Origin: Croceibacterium atlanticum
Lineage (GTDB): Bacteria > Pseudomonadota > Alphaproteobacteria > Sphingomonadales > Sphingomonadaceae
Direction of reading: 5' to 3'
Assembly: GCF_001008165.2 (NCBI RefSeq)
Contig: NZ_CP011452.2
Span: forward strand, 1,922,001-1,986,000
Length of the DNA: 64,000 bases
Below are positions 34,166 through 42,700 of the stretch, in pieces. Below the pieces are notes generated by a model, which saw only the letters and a program-made list of their open reading frames with translations, was not told the origin of the DNA and searched no databases. How positions within the stretch are numbered: the first letter of the stretch is position 1; every line of letters begins with the position of its first letter. Position numbers and translations under genes: made by a program.

Positions 34166-35056
34166 CTAGGCAGCAACCAGCACGAAATCCCATTCGACGT
34201 GCCAGAAAGGTGCCGCCAAACCGTATTTTTCAGCCAGCGCCTGATCTTCGACCCTGCGGAAATCGGCAATCAGCGATTTCTTCACGCCGAAGACGGGATC
34301 CGAGGCAAGGAAGGGACAATCAGGGGCGAAGATATGGGTAGTGACAGTCTGGAATCCTTCGCCGCGAACGATGAAGTGAATATGCGCGGGCCGGTTGGGG
34401 TGCCGCCCCAACGCCGTCAGCAGCCTGCCGACAGGGCCATCATGGGGAATGGGATAGTGGCGCGGCTTTACGCTCTTTAGCCAATATTCGCCTTGCTCAT
34501 CGGTAGTGAACACGCCGCGCAGATTGTAGTCGGGCTGGATGCCCTTCTGCTGCACGTCATAAAACCCTTCGTCATTGGTTTGCCAGACATCCACTTCGGC
34601 ACCGGCAACGGGCCTTCCCGCTTCGTCCACCACCCTGCCGCTGATCACCAGCGGTTCGCCTTTACCGTCGAGACAGATGTTGTGCCCATTGGGATAGTGC
34701 GGGGAATTCTGGACGTAGAATGGCCCGAGAACGGTGTTGGCCGTCGCTGCTTCGGGCCGCTCGTTCGAAACGGCATCCACCAGCATGGATACGCCCAGCA
34801 CATCCGAAAGCAGGATGAATTCCTGCCGCCAGTCAGTGCACATATGCCCGACATCGGTGAGGAAACGGATCCCTGCCATCCATTCCTCTTCGGTTATTTC
34901 CGCTTCCTTGATCGCTGCGTGCAGATGGTTGACCAGCACGGTCATGATCTCGCGCAGCCGCTCGGGCGTCTGCTCCCCCATCCTGCCATTGACCAGCGCG
35001 GCGGAACGCGCCTGGTCAAAATACGGATTTTCCGCCGCAATATCGAGATTGCTCAT
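34166..35056 (-). CDS. Hydroxyquinol 1,2-dioxygenase (intradiol)
   Basis: The 296-residue intradiol dioxygenase has a helical N-terminal dimerisation domain and a beta-sandwich core. The Fe(III) ligands are visible as Tyr (G-F-Y-D-V-Q), Tyr (K-P-R-H-Y-P-I-P) and the His pair (R-P-A-H-I-H-F). The early L-G-P-F-Y-V segment and overall length fit the hydroxyquinol subgroup, which converts benzene-1,2,4-triol to maleylacetate. Maleylacetate reductase is the next gene upstream in the transcript, which strongly supports this over catechol 1,2-dioxygenase. AAGGGAGAA precedes the ATG at 35056. It is the last gene of the pcaIJF-linked operon. Confidence 0.93.
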   Translation of the reverse strand: MSNLDIAAENPYFDQARSAALVNGRMGEQTPERLREIMTVLVNHLHAAIKEAEITEEEWMAGIRFLTDVGHMCTDWRQEFILLSDVLGVSMLVDAVSNERPEAATANTVLGPFYVQNSPHYPNGHNICLDGKGEPLVISGRVVDEAGRPVAGAEVDVWQTNDEGFYDVQQKGIQPDYNLRGVFTTDEQGEYWLKSVKPRHYPIPHDGPVGRLLTALGRHPNRPAHIHFIVRGEGFQTVTTHIFAPDCPFLASDPVFGVKKSLIADFRRVEDQALAEKYGLAAPFWHVEWDFVLVAA

Positions 35057-35090
35057 CACATTCTCCCTTCAGGTCCGGTTGAATGGCAAT

Positions 35091-36167
35091 TCATTCGCTG
35101 GCGGGAGCTGTTCCGGCCCACGCTCGCCACAAGGTCTCTTGCAAGGCCCCACGTTCGAGCGGACGCGGGTTCCAGTAAGGCGATGCCATCGTCCTCTCCA
35201 CGGTGGTTTCGATGTCGCTTTCGGCAAGGCCAAGTTCGCGCAGGCTGGCGGGGGCACCCATTGTGCGGCCAAGCCGCTGCAGGGCCAACGCCGGATCGTC
35301 AGCATCCAGGACCACGCGAAGAGTGGCCATCGCTTCCGGCACAGCCGGCGCATTATAGGCCAGTGCATGGGGGAGAACCACGGCATGGGTTTCCGCATGA
35401 GGCAGGCCGAACGAACCGCCCAGAGTATGGCAAAGCTTGTGGTGCAAGGCCATGCCTGCCCCGGCAAGGCACATTCCGCACAACCAGGCGCCATATTGGG
35501 CCATTTCGCGGGCGGACACATCCCGTTGATCGGCGGCAATACCCGGCAATGCCGAAGCGAGAGACCGTATGCCTTCCGCCGCCAGCAGGCGGATCACGGG
35601 ATTGCTTTCTCTTGCGTATAGCGCCTCGACCGAATGGGCTATCGCGTTCAGGGCGCTTGTACCGGAAATGCCGACCGGCAGTTCCAGCGTCAGTTCCGCA
35701 TCATAGATGACGAGTTCGGGCAAGACCTTCGGATCTCTGAGCGTGGTCTTGGCCTGATCCTGTGTCTCGCCCAGGATCGGTGTCATTTCCGATCCCGCAT
35801 AAGTGGTCGGAATGGCAACCTGCGGCAGGTCTGTCCGCAGGGCGAGCGCTTTCGAAAGGCCGAGGGCGGAGCCGCCCCCGATCGAGATCAGCGCATCGGC
35901 CTGATGGGTGTTGACCAGCTGCAGCGCCTGTTCGGTTACGCCAACCGGCGTGTGCATGGCGGCGCCCGCAAAGATTGCGGCACATGCGCCACCGATCCTG
36001 GCAGCGACCATTTGCGCCAGATCTTCCTGCGCAGGTGTTGTCACCACCAGCGCCCGCGAAAGGCCGAGCGCGGCGATCTCTTCGGATAGCTGCCTTATCG
36101 CCCCGGCCCCGAACACGACCCGGCCAGGCAAGGATTCGTACACGAAGGAACCGATCATCGGATTCAT
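35091..36167 (-). CDS. Maleylacetate reductase
   Basis: This 358-residue iron-type alcohol dehydrogenase family protein has G-G-G-S-A-L-G (NAD binding) near residue 80, P-T-T-Y-A-G-S-E-M-T-P near 122 and a metal/His region H-H-K-L-C-H-T-L-G-G near 230. P-T-T-Y-A-G-S-E and H-x3-C-H-x-L-G-G are characteristic of maleylacetate reductases. It reduces maleylacetate to 3-oxoadipate with NAD(P)H. The ATG at 36167 overlaps the thiolase stop by 4 bp; a longer frame to 36212 is rejected. It sits between hydroxyquinol dioxygenase and pcaF, completing the route. Confidence 0.94.
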   Translation of the reverse strand: MNPMIGSFVYESLPGRVVFGAGAIRQLSEEIAALGLSRALVVTTPAQEDLAQMVAARIGGACAAIFAGAAMHTPVGVTEQALQLVNTHQADALISIGGGSALGLSKALALRTDLPQVAIPTTYAGSEMTPILGETQDQAKTTLRDPKVLPELVIYDAELTLELPVGISGTSALNAIAHSVEALYARESNPVIRLLAAEGIRSLASALPGIAADQRDVSAREMAQYGAWLCGMCLAGAGMALHHKLCHTLGGSFGLPHAETHAVVLPHALAYNAPAVPEAMATLRVVLDADDPALALQRLGRTMGAPASLRELGLAESDIETTVERTMASPYWNPRPLERGALQETLWRAWAGTAPASE

Positions 36168-37372
36168 ACCCTTTCGATCGCCAGCGCCAGGCCCATGCCC
36201 ACACCCACGCATAATGTGGCCAGACCAAGCCTGCCTTCATTCTGCTCCAGCTGACGAAGGAGCGTCAGCACCAGGCGCGCGCCCGACATTCCCAGCGGAT
36301 GACCCAGCGCGATTGCACCGCCATTGGGATTCACTTGTGCTGCATCGTCAGGCAATCCCAGGCCGCGAAGCACCGCCAGAGACTGACTGGCGAACGCTTC
36401 GTTCAATTCGATCGCATCGAAATCGCCGATAGAAAGATCCAGCCGCGACAGCAGTTTTCCGACCGCGGGAAGCGGGCCAATGCCCATCCTGCCCGGTTCC
36501 ACCCCCGCAGATGCCATGCCGAGAATGCGGGCGCGCGGGGTCAGCCCGTTGCGCTTCGCTGCGGCTTCATCCGCAATTATCAGTGCCGCGGCGCCATCAT
36601 TGATTCCCGATGCATTGCCTGCGGTAATAGTGCCACCCGGATCGAATAGCGGCTTCAATCTGGCCAGCCCGGCCAGAGAAGATCCGGGCCGCGGGTGTTC
36701 GTCTTTCGCAAAGAGGGTGGTTTCCCCACCCTTCCGTCCAGGAATCTCGCAAGGGACAATTTCGCCCGCGAAGAAGCCGCGTTCCTGCGCCATCTCCGCG
36801 CGTTGCTGACTCCGCAGGGCGAAATTATCCTGATCCTCCCGAGTGATGCCCACTTCCTGAGCTATATTCTCGGCCGTGCGCGGCATCGTTTCGGTGCCAT
36901 GCATGGCATCCAGCACGGGATTGACGAAGCGCCAGCCCATTGTCGTGTCTTGCAGCGCGAGATCGCGCGCGAAGGGCGTTGCGGGCTTGGCCATGACGAA
37001 GGGGGCGCGGGTCATGCTTTCTACCCCGCCGGCAATTACCAGCCCCGCCTCGCCGCAGCGGATCGCCCGCGCCGCCGCCCCAACCGCTTCAAGCCCGGAC
37101 GCGCACAGGCGATTGACCGTCACCCCCGGCACGCTGACAGGCAGGCCGGCAAGCAGCAGGCTCATCCGCGCGACATTCCGGTTGTCCTCCCCAGCCTGGT
37201 TGGCGCAGCCGTAATATACTTCTTCTATCGCGGACGGATCGAGATCGCTGTTGCGGCGCATGAGTTCACGCAACACGATCGCGCCAAGATCGTCCGCACG
37301 AACGGCAGCAAGGCCTTCACCATACCGCCCGATCGCGGTTCTGATACCGTCACAGATGAACGCTTCCGTCAT
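36164..37372 (-). CDS. pcaF: 3-oxoadipyl-CoA thiolase (PcaF)
   Basis: The 402-residue thiolase has all catalytic elements. The nucleophile Cys is in V-N-R-L-C-A-S-G-L, the His in G-G-A-I-A-L-G-H-P-L-G and the second Cys in L-C-V-G-V-G-M-G. The N-terminal F-I-C-D-G-I-R-T-A-I-G-R-Y-G-E-G matches the beta-ketoadipyl-CoA thiolase subgroup. It splits 3-oxoadipyl-CoA into succinyl-CoA and acetyl-CoA. It overlaps pcaJ and the maleylacetate reductase gene by 4 bp each. The nearby CoA-transferase and regulator confirm the 3-oxoadipate role. Confidence 0.95.
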   Translation of the reverse strand: MTEAFICDGIRTAIGRYGEGLAAVRADDLGAIVLRELMRRNSDLDPSAIEEVYYGCANQAGEDNRNVARMSLLLAGLPVSVPGVTVNRLCASGLEAVGAAARAIRCGEAGLVIAGGVESMTRAPFVMAKPATPFARDLALQDTTMGWRFVNPVLDAMHGTETMPRTAENIAQEVGITREDQDNFALRSQQRAEMAQERGFFAGEIVPCEIPGRKGGETTLFAKDEHPRPGSSLAGLARLKPLFDPGGTITAGNASGINDGAAALIIADEAAAKRNGLTPRARILGMASAGVEPGRMGIGPLPAVGKLLSRLDLSIGDFDAIELNEAFASQSLAVLRGLGLPDDAAQVNPNGGAIALGHPLGMSGARLVLTLLRQLEQNEGRLGLATLCVGVGMGLALAIERV

Positions 37373-38025
37373 GCTGCCTGCCCTTCCCTGGCATCCGCCA
37401 GTGGCACTCCCACCAATTGGCGGAGGGCATCCAGCGAAAGCCCGTCGATCAGTTCAAGCACCTGCGCGCCACACGGGCCGACCGCGATGACCCCAACATC
37501 CGTATATATTCTGGACACGCAGCGGGGCGCTGTGATCGGACAGGTGCATGCTTCCACCAGCTTGCTCACACCCTGGCGGGTAAAAAGCTCCATCATCACG
37601 AAAGTCTGCTTCGCACCGATGGCGAGGTCCATCGCGCCTCCCACGGCGGGGATCGCGTCATCTTCCCCCGTATGCCAGTTGGCGAGATCGCCGTTCACCG
37701 CCACCTGGAAAGCGCCAAGCACGCAAATGTCGATATGCCCTCCGCGCATCATCGCGAAGCTGTCTGCGTGATGGAAAAAGCAACCGCCCGTTAACAGGGT
37801 GACAGGCTGTTTTCCGGCATTGATGAGGTCGGGATCTTCCTCGCCCGGACTCGGGGCTGGCCCCATCCCGAGCAGACCGTTCTCGCTATGGAGCAGAACT
37901 TCCCGGTCTTGGGGCAGAAAATTCGCAACCAGGGTCGGCAGGCCGATCCCGAGATTGACATAAGCCCCGTCCGGAATGTCCCGCGCCACCCGCTCCGCAA
38001 TGGCCTGCCGGCTCAATTTGCGCAT
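37369..38025 (-). CDS. pcaJ: 3-oxoadipate CoA-transferase subunit B (PcaJ)
   Basis: The 218-residue beta subunit of a family I CoA-transferase has the active-site Glu motif L-H-S-E-N-G-L-L-G-M-G near residue 47 and N-L-G-I-G-L-P-T upstream. It works with PcaI to move CoA from succinyl-CoA to 3-oxoadipate. GGAGGGGG precedes the ATG. The 13-bp overlap with pcaI and 4-bp overlap with pcaF show tight co-translation. Confidence 0.95.
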   Translation of the reverse strand: MRKLSRQAIAERVARDIPDGAYVNLGIGLPTLVANFLPQDREVLLHSENGLLGMGPAPSPGEEDPDLINAGKQPVTLLTGGCFFHHADSFAMMRGGHIDICVLGAFQVAVNGDLANWHTGEDDAIPAVGGAMDLAIGAKQTFVMMELFTRQGVSKLVEACTCPITAPRCVSRIYTDVGVIAVGPCGAQVLELIDGLSLDALRQLVGVPLADAREGQAA

Positions 38026-38726
38026 GTCGCCCCCTCCTGCGCCGATGCCGAGGCAGGGCCGCCGGGCCTGACAGCCACAAGGCGCTGTACGAAAATCCCC
38101 GGCGTCACGATCGCCTCCGGGTCCAGCGCCCCCAGCTGAACCGTCTCAGTCACCTGGGCGATCGTGCACCTTGCGGCCATGGCCATGATCGGACCGAAAT
38201 TGCGCGCCGACTTGTGATAGACGAGGTTGCCCCAGCGATCGCCCTTCAGCGCCTTTATCAGCGCGAAATCGGCATGAATCGGGTATTCCAGCACGTAGTT
38301 GCGGCCATCGATCTCGCGCTCCTCCTTTCCCTGCGCCAGCTGCGTTCCGTATCCGGTGGGAGTAAAGATCGCGCCCAGCCCAGCGCCGGCCGCATGAATG
38401 CGCGCGGCGAGATTGCCCTGGGGCACAAGGTCCAGTTCGATCTTTCCGGCGCGATACAAGGCATCGAAATGGTGTGAATCCGGCTGGCGCGGGAACGAAC
38501 AGATGATCTTGCGGACCCTGCCCGCCTTGATCAGTGCGGCCAGCCCCGTCTCCCCATTGCCTGCATTATTGCTGACAACCTCCAGATCGCCCGCCCCGGT
38601 TGCGATCAGCGCATCGATCAATTCATCAGGCATGCCGGCTGTTCCGAACCCACCCAGCATGATCGTGGCCCCATCGCGAATTCCCGCGACCGCCTGTTCC
38701 AACGATGCTGAAATTTTATCGACCAC
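38013..38726 (-). CDS. pcaI: 3-oxoadipate CoA-transferase subunit A (PcaI)
   Basis: The alpha subunit has D-G-A-T-I-M-L-G-G-F-G-T-A-G-M-P near its N terminus and the G-x-G-x-x-F-T-P-T-G-Y-G loop (G-A-G-L-G-A-I-F-T-P-T-G). The GTG at 38726 is chosen because it has GAGGGAG 8 bp upstream and gives M-V-D-K-I-S-A-S-L, matching the usual PcaI N terminus. The ATG at 38765 has no ribosome site and would add 13 unlike residues. The protein is then 237 residues. It is the first gene of the operon pcaI-pcaJ-pcaF-maleylacetate reductase-hydroxyquinol dioxygenase, preceded by PcaR-type operator sequence. Confidence 0.92.
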   Translation of the reverse strand: MVDKISASLEQAVAGIRDGATIMLGGFGTAGMPDELIDALIATGAGDLEVVSNNAGNGETGLAALIKAGRVRKIICSFPRQPDSHHFDALYRAGKIELDLVPQGNLAARIHAAGAGLGAIFTPTGYGTQLAQGKEEREIDGRNYVLEYPIHADFALIKALKGDRWGNLVYHKSARNFGPIMAMAARCTIAQVTETVQLGALDPEAIVTPGIFVQRLVAVRPGGPASASAQEGATCAN

Positions 38727-38775
38727 AGCATGAACTCCCTCGGTGCAAACTTCAGGGAGGGGCATCTTGAGTCAA

Positions 38776-38807
38776 CCGATAATCAGACATATGTTCGATA
38801 ATCGGTT
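38776..38807. promoter_or_regulatory. PcaR-type operator (two CGATAATC motifs)
   Basis: The interval between pcaI and the IclR-family gene contains GTTCGATAATCGGTT (38793-38807), very close to the 15-bp site described for Pseudomonas PcaR (GTTCGATAATCGCAC). A second copy of the core, CCGATAATC, lies at 38776-38784, 19 bp away and so about two helical turns. CGATAATCG is itself palindromic. The site lies just upstream of the regulator ATG and could control both directions. Confidence 0.8.
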
Positions 38808-38824
38808 ATTAAAATGAAGGTAGC

Positions 38825-39589
38825 ATGGTCGACCATTCCCGATTTTCGGGCGATCCCGAATTCATGATGTCGCTGGCAAAAGGGCTGGCGGTGCTGCGCC
38901 TGGTCGCAAATACACAGGGCCAGATCAGCATTGCCGAAGCAGCGCGGCGCACGGGTTTCAGCCGTTCGGCTGCGCGCCGATGCCTGTATACGCTTTCTCA
39001 ATTGGGCTATGTCGCCTGGCACAACGAAGGCTTTGTCATCCAGAACGAGCATTATTCGCTCGGCTCGAACTTTGTCGGGACGGGATCGCTGGCGAGCCGT
39101 GCCACCCCTATCCTGGAGCGATTGCGAGACGAACTGGGTGAATCATGCTCGCTCGGCATCCTTGATGGCGACCATGTGCGCTACATCGCCAGGGCGCAGA
39201 CAAGCCGGATCATGTCGATAAACCTCTATGCCGGCAGCCGACTGCCCCTCTGCGTCACCTCAATGGGAAGAGTATTGCTGGCAGGCTGCGATCAGCCGAT
39301 GCTCGATGAATATCTTGGCAGAACAAGCCTGACGCCCCTGACCGGGAAAACGGTGACCGATCCCCGGCGCCTTCTCACCATTCTCGAAGGCGTGAAGCGC
39401 GATGGATACGCCATCGTCGATCAGGAGCTGGAAATCGGATTGCGTTCCGTCGCCGTGCCCGTGGAAAGCTCTGGCCGGGTAATCGCCGCGCTCAACATCG
39501 GATGCGCGGCGAGCCGCATCCCGATCGAGGAAATGCTGACGCGCTTCCTGCCGAGGCTGAGGAAAGCCAGCGAAGAGCTGCGCGCCTAG
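38825..39589 (+). CDS. pcaR: IclR-family regulator, PcaR/PcaU-like
   Basis: The 254-residue protein has an N-terminal IclR helix-turn-helix (S-L-A-K-G-L-A-V-L near residue 16; I-A-E-A-A-R-R-T-G-F-S-R-S-A-A-R-R-C-L) and a C-terminal effector domain with G-R-V-L-L-A and S-V-A-V-P. The S-R-S-A-A-R-R-C-L-x-T-L recognition helix and divergence from pcaIJF identify it with the PcaR/PcaU/PobR group that responds to protocatechuate or 3-oxoadipate. GAAGG at 38816-38820 supports the ATG. Operator-like sequences at 38776-38807 strengthen the assignment. Confidence 0.92.
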   Translation: MVDHSRFSGDPEFMMSLAKGLAVLRLVANTQGQISIAEAARRTGFSRSAARRCLYTLSQLGYVAWHNEGFVIQNEHYSLGSNFVGTGSLASRATPILERLRDELGESCSLGILDGDHVRYIARAQTSRIMSINLYAGSRLPLCVTSMGRVLLAGCDQPMLDEYLGRTSLTPLTGKTVTDPRRLLTILEGVKRDGYAIVDQELEIGLRSVAVPVESSGRVIAALNIGCAASRIPIEEMLTRFLPRLRKASEELRA

Positions 39590-39648
39590 GACAGGGCCCG
39601 ACCCGCATCCATCGGCCTGACAATCGCCGGGCCTGACATGCCAGCTCA

Positions 39649-39727
39649 GCAGTCTGCCGCGACATTGCTGACGCGGCAGACTGCATTGCGTTGCCATAGG
39701 GGCGGAGTTTCGGGATTTTCCGCCCCT
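39649..39727. terminator. Two tandem hairpins between convergent genes
   Basis: The 148-bp interval between pcaR and the FecR-domain gene contains two hairpins. The first is a perfect 13-bp stem (39649-39661 with 39672-39684, 10-nt loop). The second is a 9-bp stem AGGGGCGGA/TCCGCCCCT (39698-39706 with 39719-39727). They probably terminate transcription from both sides, though no long T-tract is present. Confidence 0.6.
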
Positions 39728-39737
39728 GTTCGATCCC

Positions 39738-42700
39738 TCAGTTCTTCCCGAAGACAATCCCGCCATCGACCTGCTTGTCGAAGCCGGTATTGCCGAAGGT
39801 GTAGGACAGGCCGATATGACTGGCCCCTTCCCCTGCCAAAAAGCCGGTGAACACTGCGCCGCAGGCCCCGCTGCCTCCGCACACGGCGCCACTGCCCGAA
39901 GCGGTCAGATTATACTCGCGGAACACCATGTTGTTCGTCCCGCTGGTGCCCACTTCAATGCCCGTGCCGGGATTGGCCGCGCCGCCATTGGTGGCGATGT
40001 TGTAAGTCGATCCCCCGATGCTGACTGCCACATCGATCCCGACGCGCGGCGTGGCGCCAAAGGCCACGGCCGCCGTGCCCGTGGCACTGCCCGGCGCCAG
40101 GGAACCATCGCGGATCGTCGGATTGGTCGCACCCGCCACGGCATAAGTTGCCGTGCCCGAAACCGGAAGGTTGGTTGCAGGCGTGCCTGATACAACGTGC
40201 CAGCCGCCATCCGCCGGCAATGCGACGGAACCCATCGCGTAATAGCGCCCACCCGTTTCGCCCCCGGCCCAGCGGGCCCAGCCGATAACATCGGCCACAC
40301 TGCCTGCTTCGTTCAGGGACGCGCCGCCAATCGTTGGCTCCTCGTTGGGAGGAGAAAAGCTGTAGGCGATCGGCGCACCGGTGGCATCTTCATATGTCAC
40401 CGTGGTCGGCTGCCGCTGGTCAATGCCGATGACGGAAGAAGCGTAGGTGGTGATCTGGTTCTCCACCGCGGTCCCTTCCAGCGGCGGCGCATCGGGCACA
40501 AAGGCCCCGCCTTCAAACACCGCCGCACCGGAAACCTTCGGAGTTTCCACACTGGCACCGCGAATGATGTAGCCAAGGCTGGCCCACCCCGCGCCGTCTC
40601 CCCCAATCTGCCCGCCAAGGCTCACTTCGCAGGCCCCACCTGCCAGGCAGACGCTGGTATCGGCGCTGACACTGGCATCGAGATTGGCGAAGAATGTCAG
40701 CCCGCTTTCGCCGCTCGTATCCAGAAGCGCGGCACCATTGGCGGGGTTGGCCGCACCGCCTGATGTCTGGAAGCTGTAGGTGGCGTCAGGCATGGTAACC
40801 GTGCCTTCCAGCCCAACCGTGGGCGCGGCGGCGAAACGCACCGCCATCGCACCGGTAAAGGTGCCGGGCGCGGTCGACTGGTCGGAATAGACGGGCCGCG
40901 TCGCCGCCTTCAGCGCATAATTGATGGTTCCGTTGGATGGCGCGTTTACCAGCGGAGCGAGTACGGCGTAATGCGCGCCGTTATTCGGTCCGTAAATCGC
41001 GGCTGAACCCTCCAGCCGGCCACCTGTATAGCGGCCAAGCTGCCAGTCGGCACCGCCAGCCAGATCGGCCACGGCCATGCCTGCACCACGCGCGAAAAGC
41101 AGATTGCCTGCTTGCGACGGATTGGTGTCGTTATAGGTCAGGGACACCAGCCCGCGATCGTCATAAACGCCATCAAACATGGCCAGGCGATTGATGGTGT
41201 TCAGCGTAAGGTTTGAACCGCCGGCATTAATATACAATGGCAATTGGCCATCATGCGCGAAGGCCATGGCAAGGCTGCCAGACGCCACACCTGCCCCCGC
41301 ATCCAGCGAAATACCGGCCAGATCGTCCGACCGCGCCGAAAAGACGCCGGTTGCCTGTTCCGCCCCGCCAATTGTGAGGAAGGTGCCTGCAAACAGATCA
41401 AAATCTTCATTCAGACTGCCGAGAATGCGCAATGAACAGGCGGCCAGATTGGTGCAGTAATCGCCCGACCCGCTGGTGAACGGCGCCATGGCAAATCCGG
41501 ACGAGGATGAAAGCACCGCACCGCTCGTGGCGACACCGGCCAGCCCGCCCGGCGTGGCGAAGCCATAATCGGCATCCAGCCTCAGCACCCCTTCGGCGGC
41601 CATGCGCGGGACCGGGCCAAACGCCACCCCGATTGTCAGGTCCAGCCCCGCATTGGGGAGATCGGACGTGGTCTGGATATTGTAATCGTCGATCAGGTAA
41701 GTCGCCGTGCCACTGACGGGCAGTGTCGGGGCAACATCCGAAATGGCGACCATGTCCAGGTAACGACCGGCCGGCACGGTAATATCCGTCCCATTGGCTT
41801 TGAAAGTGCCGGCGCCGTAACGCGTTAACAGAACATCATCATCGCCGCGCTGCTCGATCAATGCCAGGCCATTGCGATCGAAACTGGTCGTTCCGCCGCG
41901 CGAAATCGTATCGAAGCCGCCATCGGCATTGCGCGAAGCCGTATCGTTATGGGCGCCATAATTGGTGGCAAGGCGGCCGCTGCCCCGGTCATAGAAGGTG
42001 GTCCGATAGGCGACCATGCCATCCGTATCGAAGCCCGCGCCGACCAGGCCGCCGCCGGGCAGCTCTCCATCCGGATCGCCCCCATCATCGCCGCTGCCGG
42101 CAACGAAGCCCGCCGATCCGGTAAAGCCGACACTGCCCGCGCCGCCATTTCGCGAACCATAGGCAAGGACAAGCGCGTTGGCGCCCGCACCCGCAGGTGT
42201 CGCCCCCAGATAGATTTCGCATCCGGCGGCACCGCTGACACATGCCTTGCCCGTGCCGGATAATGCCGCTGTCTGCTGGATGGCGATCCTGTCGGCAGAA
42301 GCGGCGAAAGCAGTCACCGCCAGACTGTCCAGCCCATCCAGCCCGCCCGGCGTGGTAAAGGTGTAGGTCGCATCCCCGGGCATGACGACACTGCCTTCAG
42401 CCGCCATGCGGATCTGCAGCCCGTCATATTTGACTGCCAGTGCGGCATCGAACGTGCCCGGTGCCGAAGAACCATCATTGAAAGTGGGGCTGGTGGCACT
42501 GTCCAGCACATAATTGATAGTGGCGCTGGAAGGCACATTGGACAGGGGGACGGCAGTGGTAAAATGCATCCCCTGATTGTCGCCCAGGGCGAAACTGCCA
42601 CCTGCCAGCGTGAACTGATCGCCGGTCACGCGGGTCGAAGTGGTGGCTGCCCCCTGGTCCCGCTCCGCCGCGGAGGAACCGCCATCCACCAATATATCAT

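Noticed and set aside
34493-35710. 405-codon plus-strand frame over hydroxyquinol dioxygenase and maleylacetate reductase
   Set aside because: Antisense shadow crossing a gene boundary with no family features.
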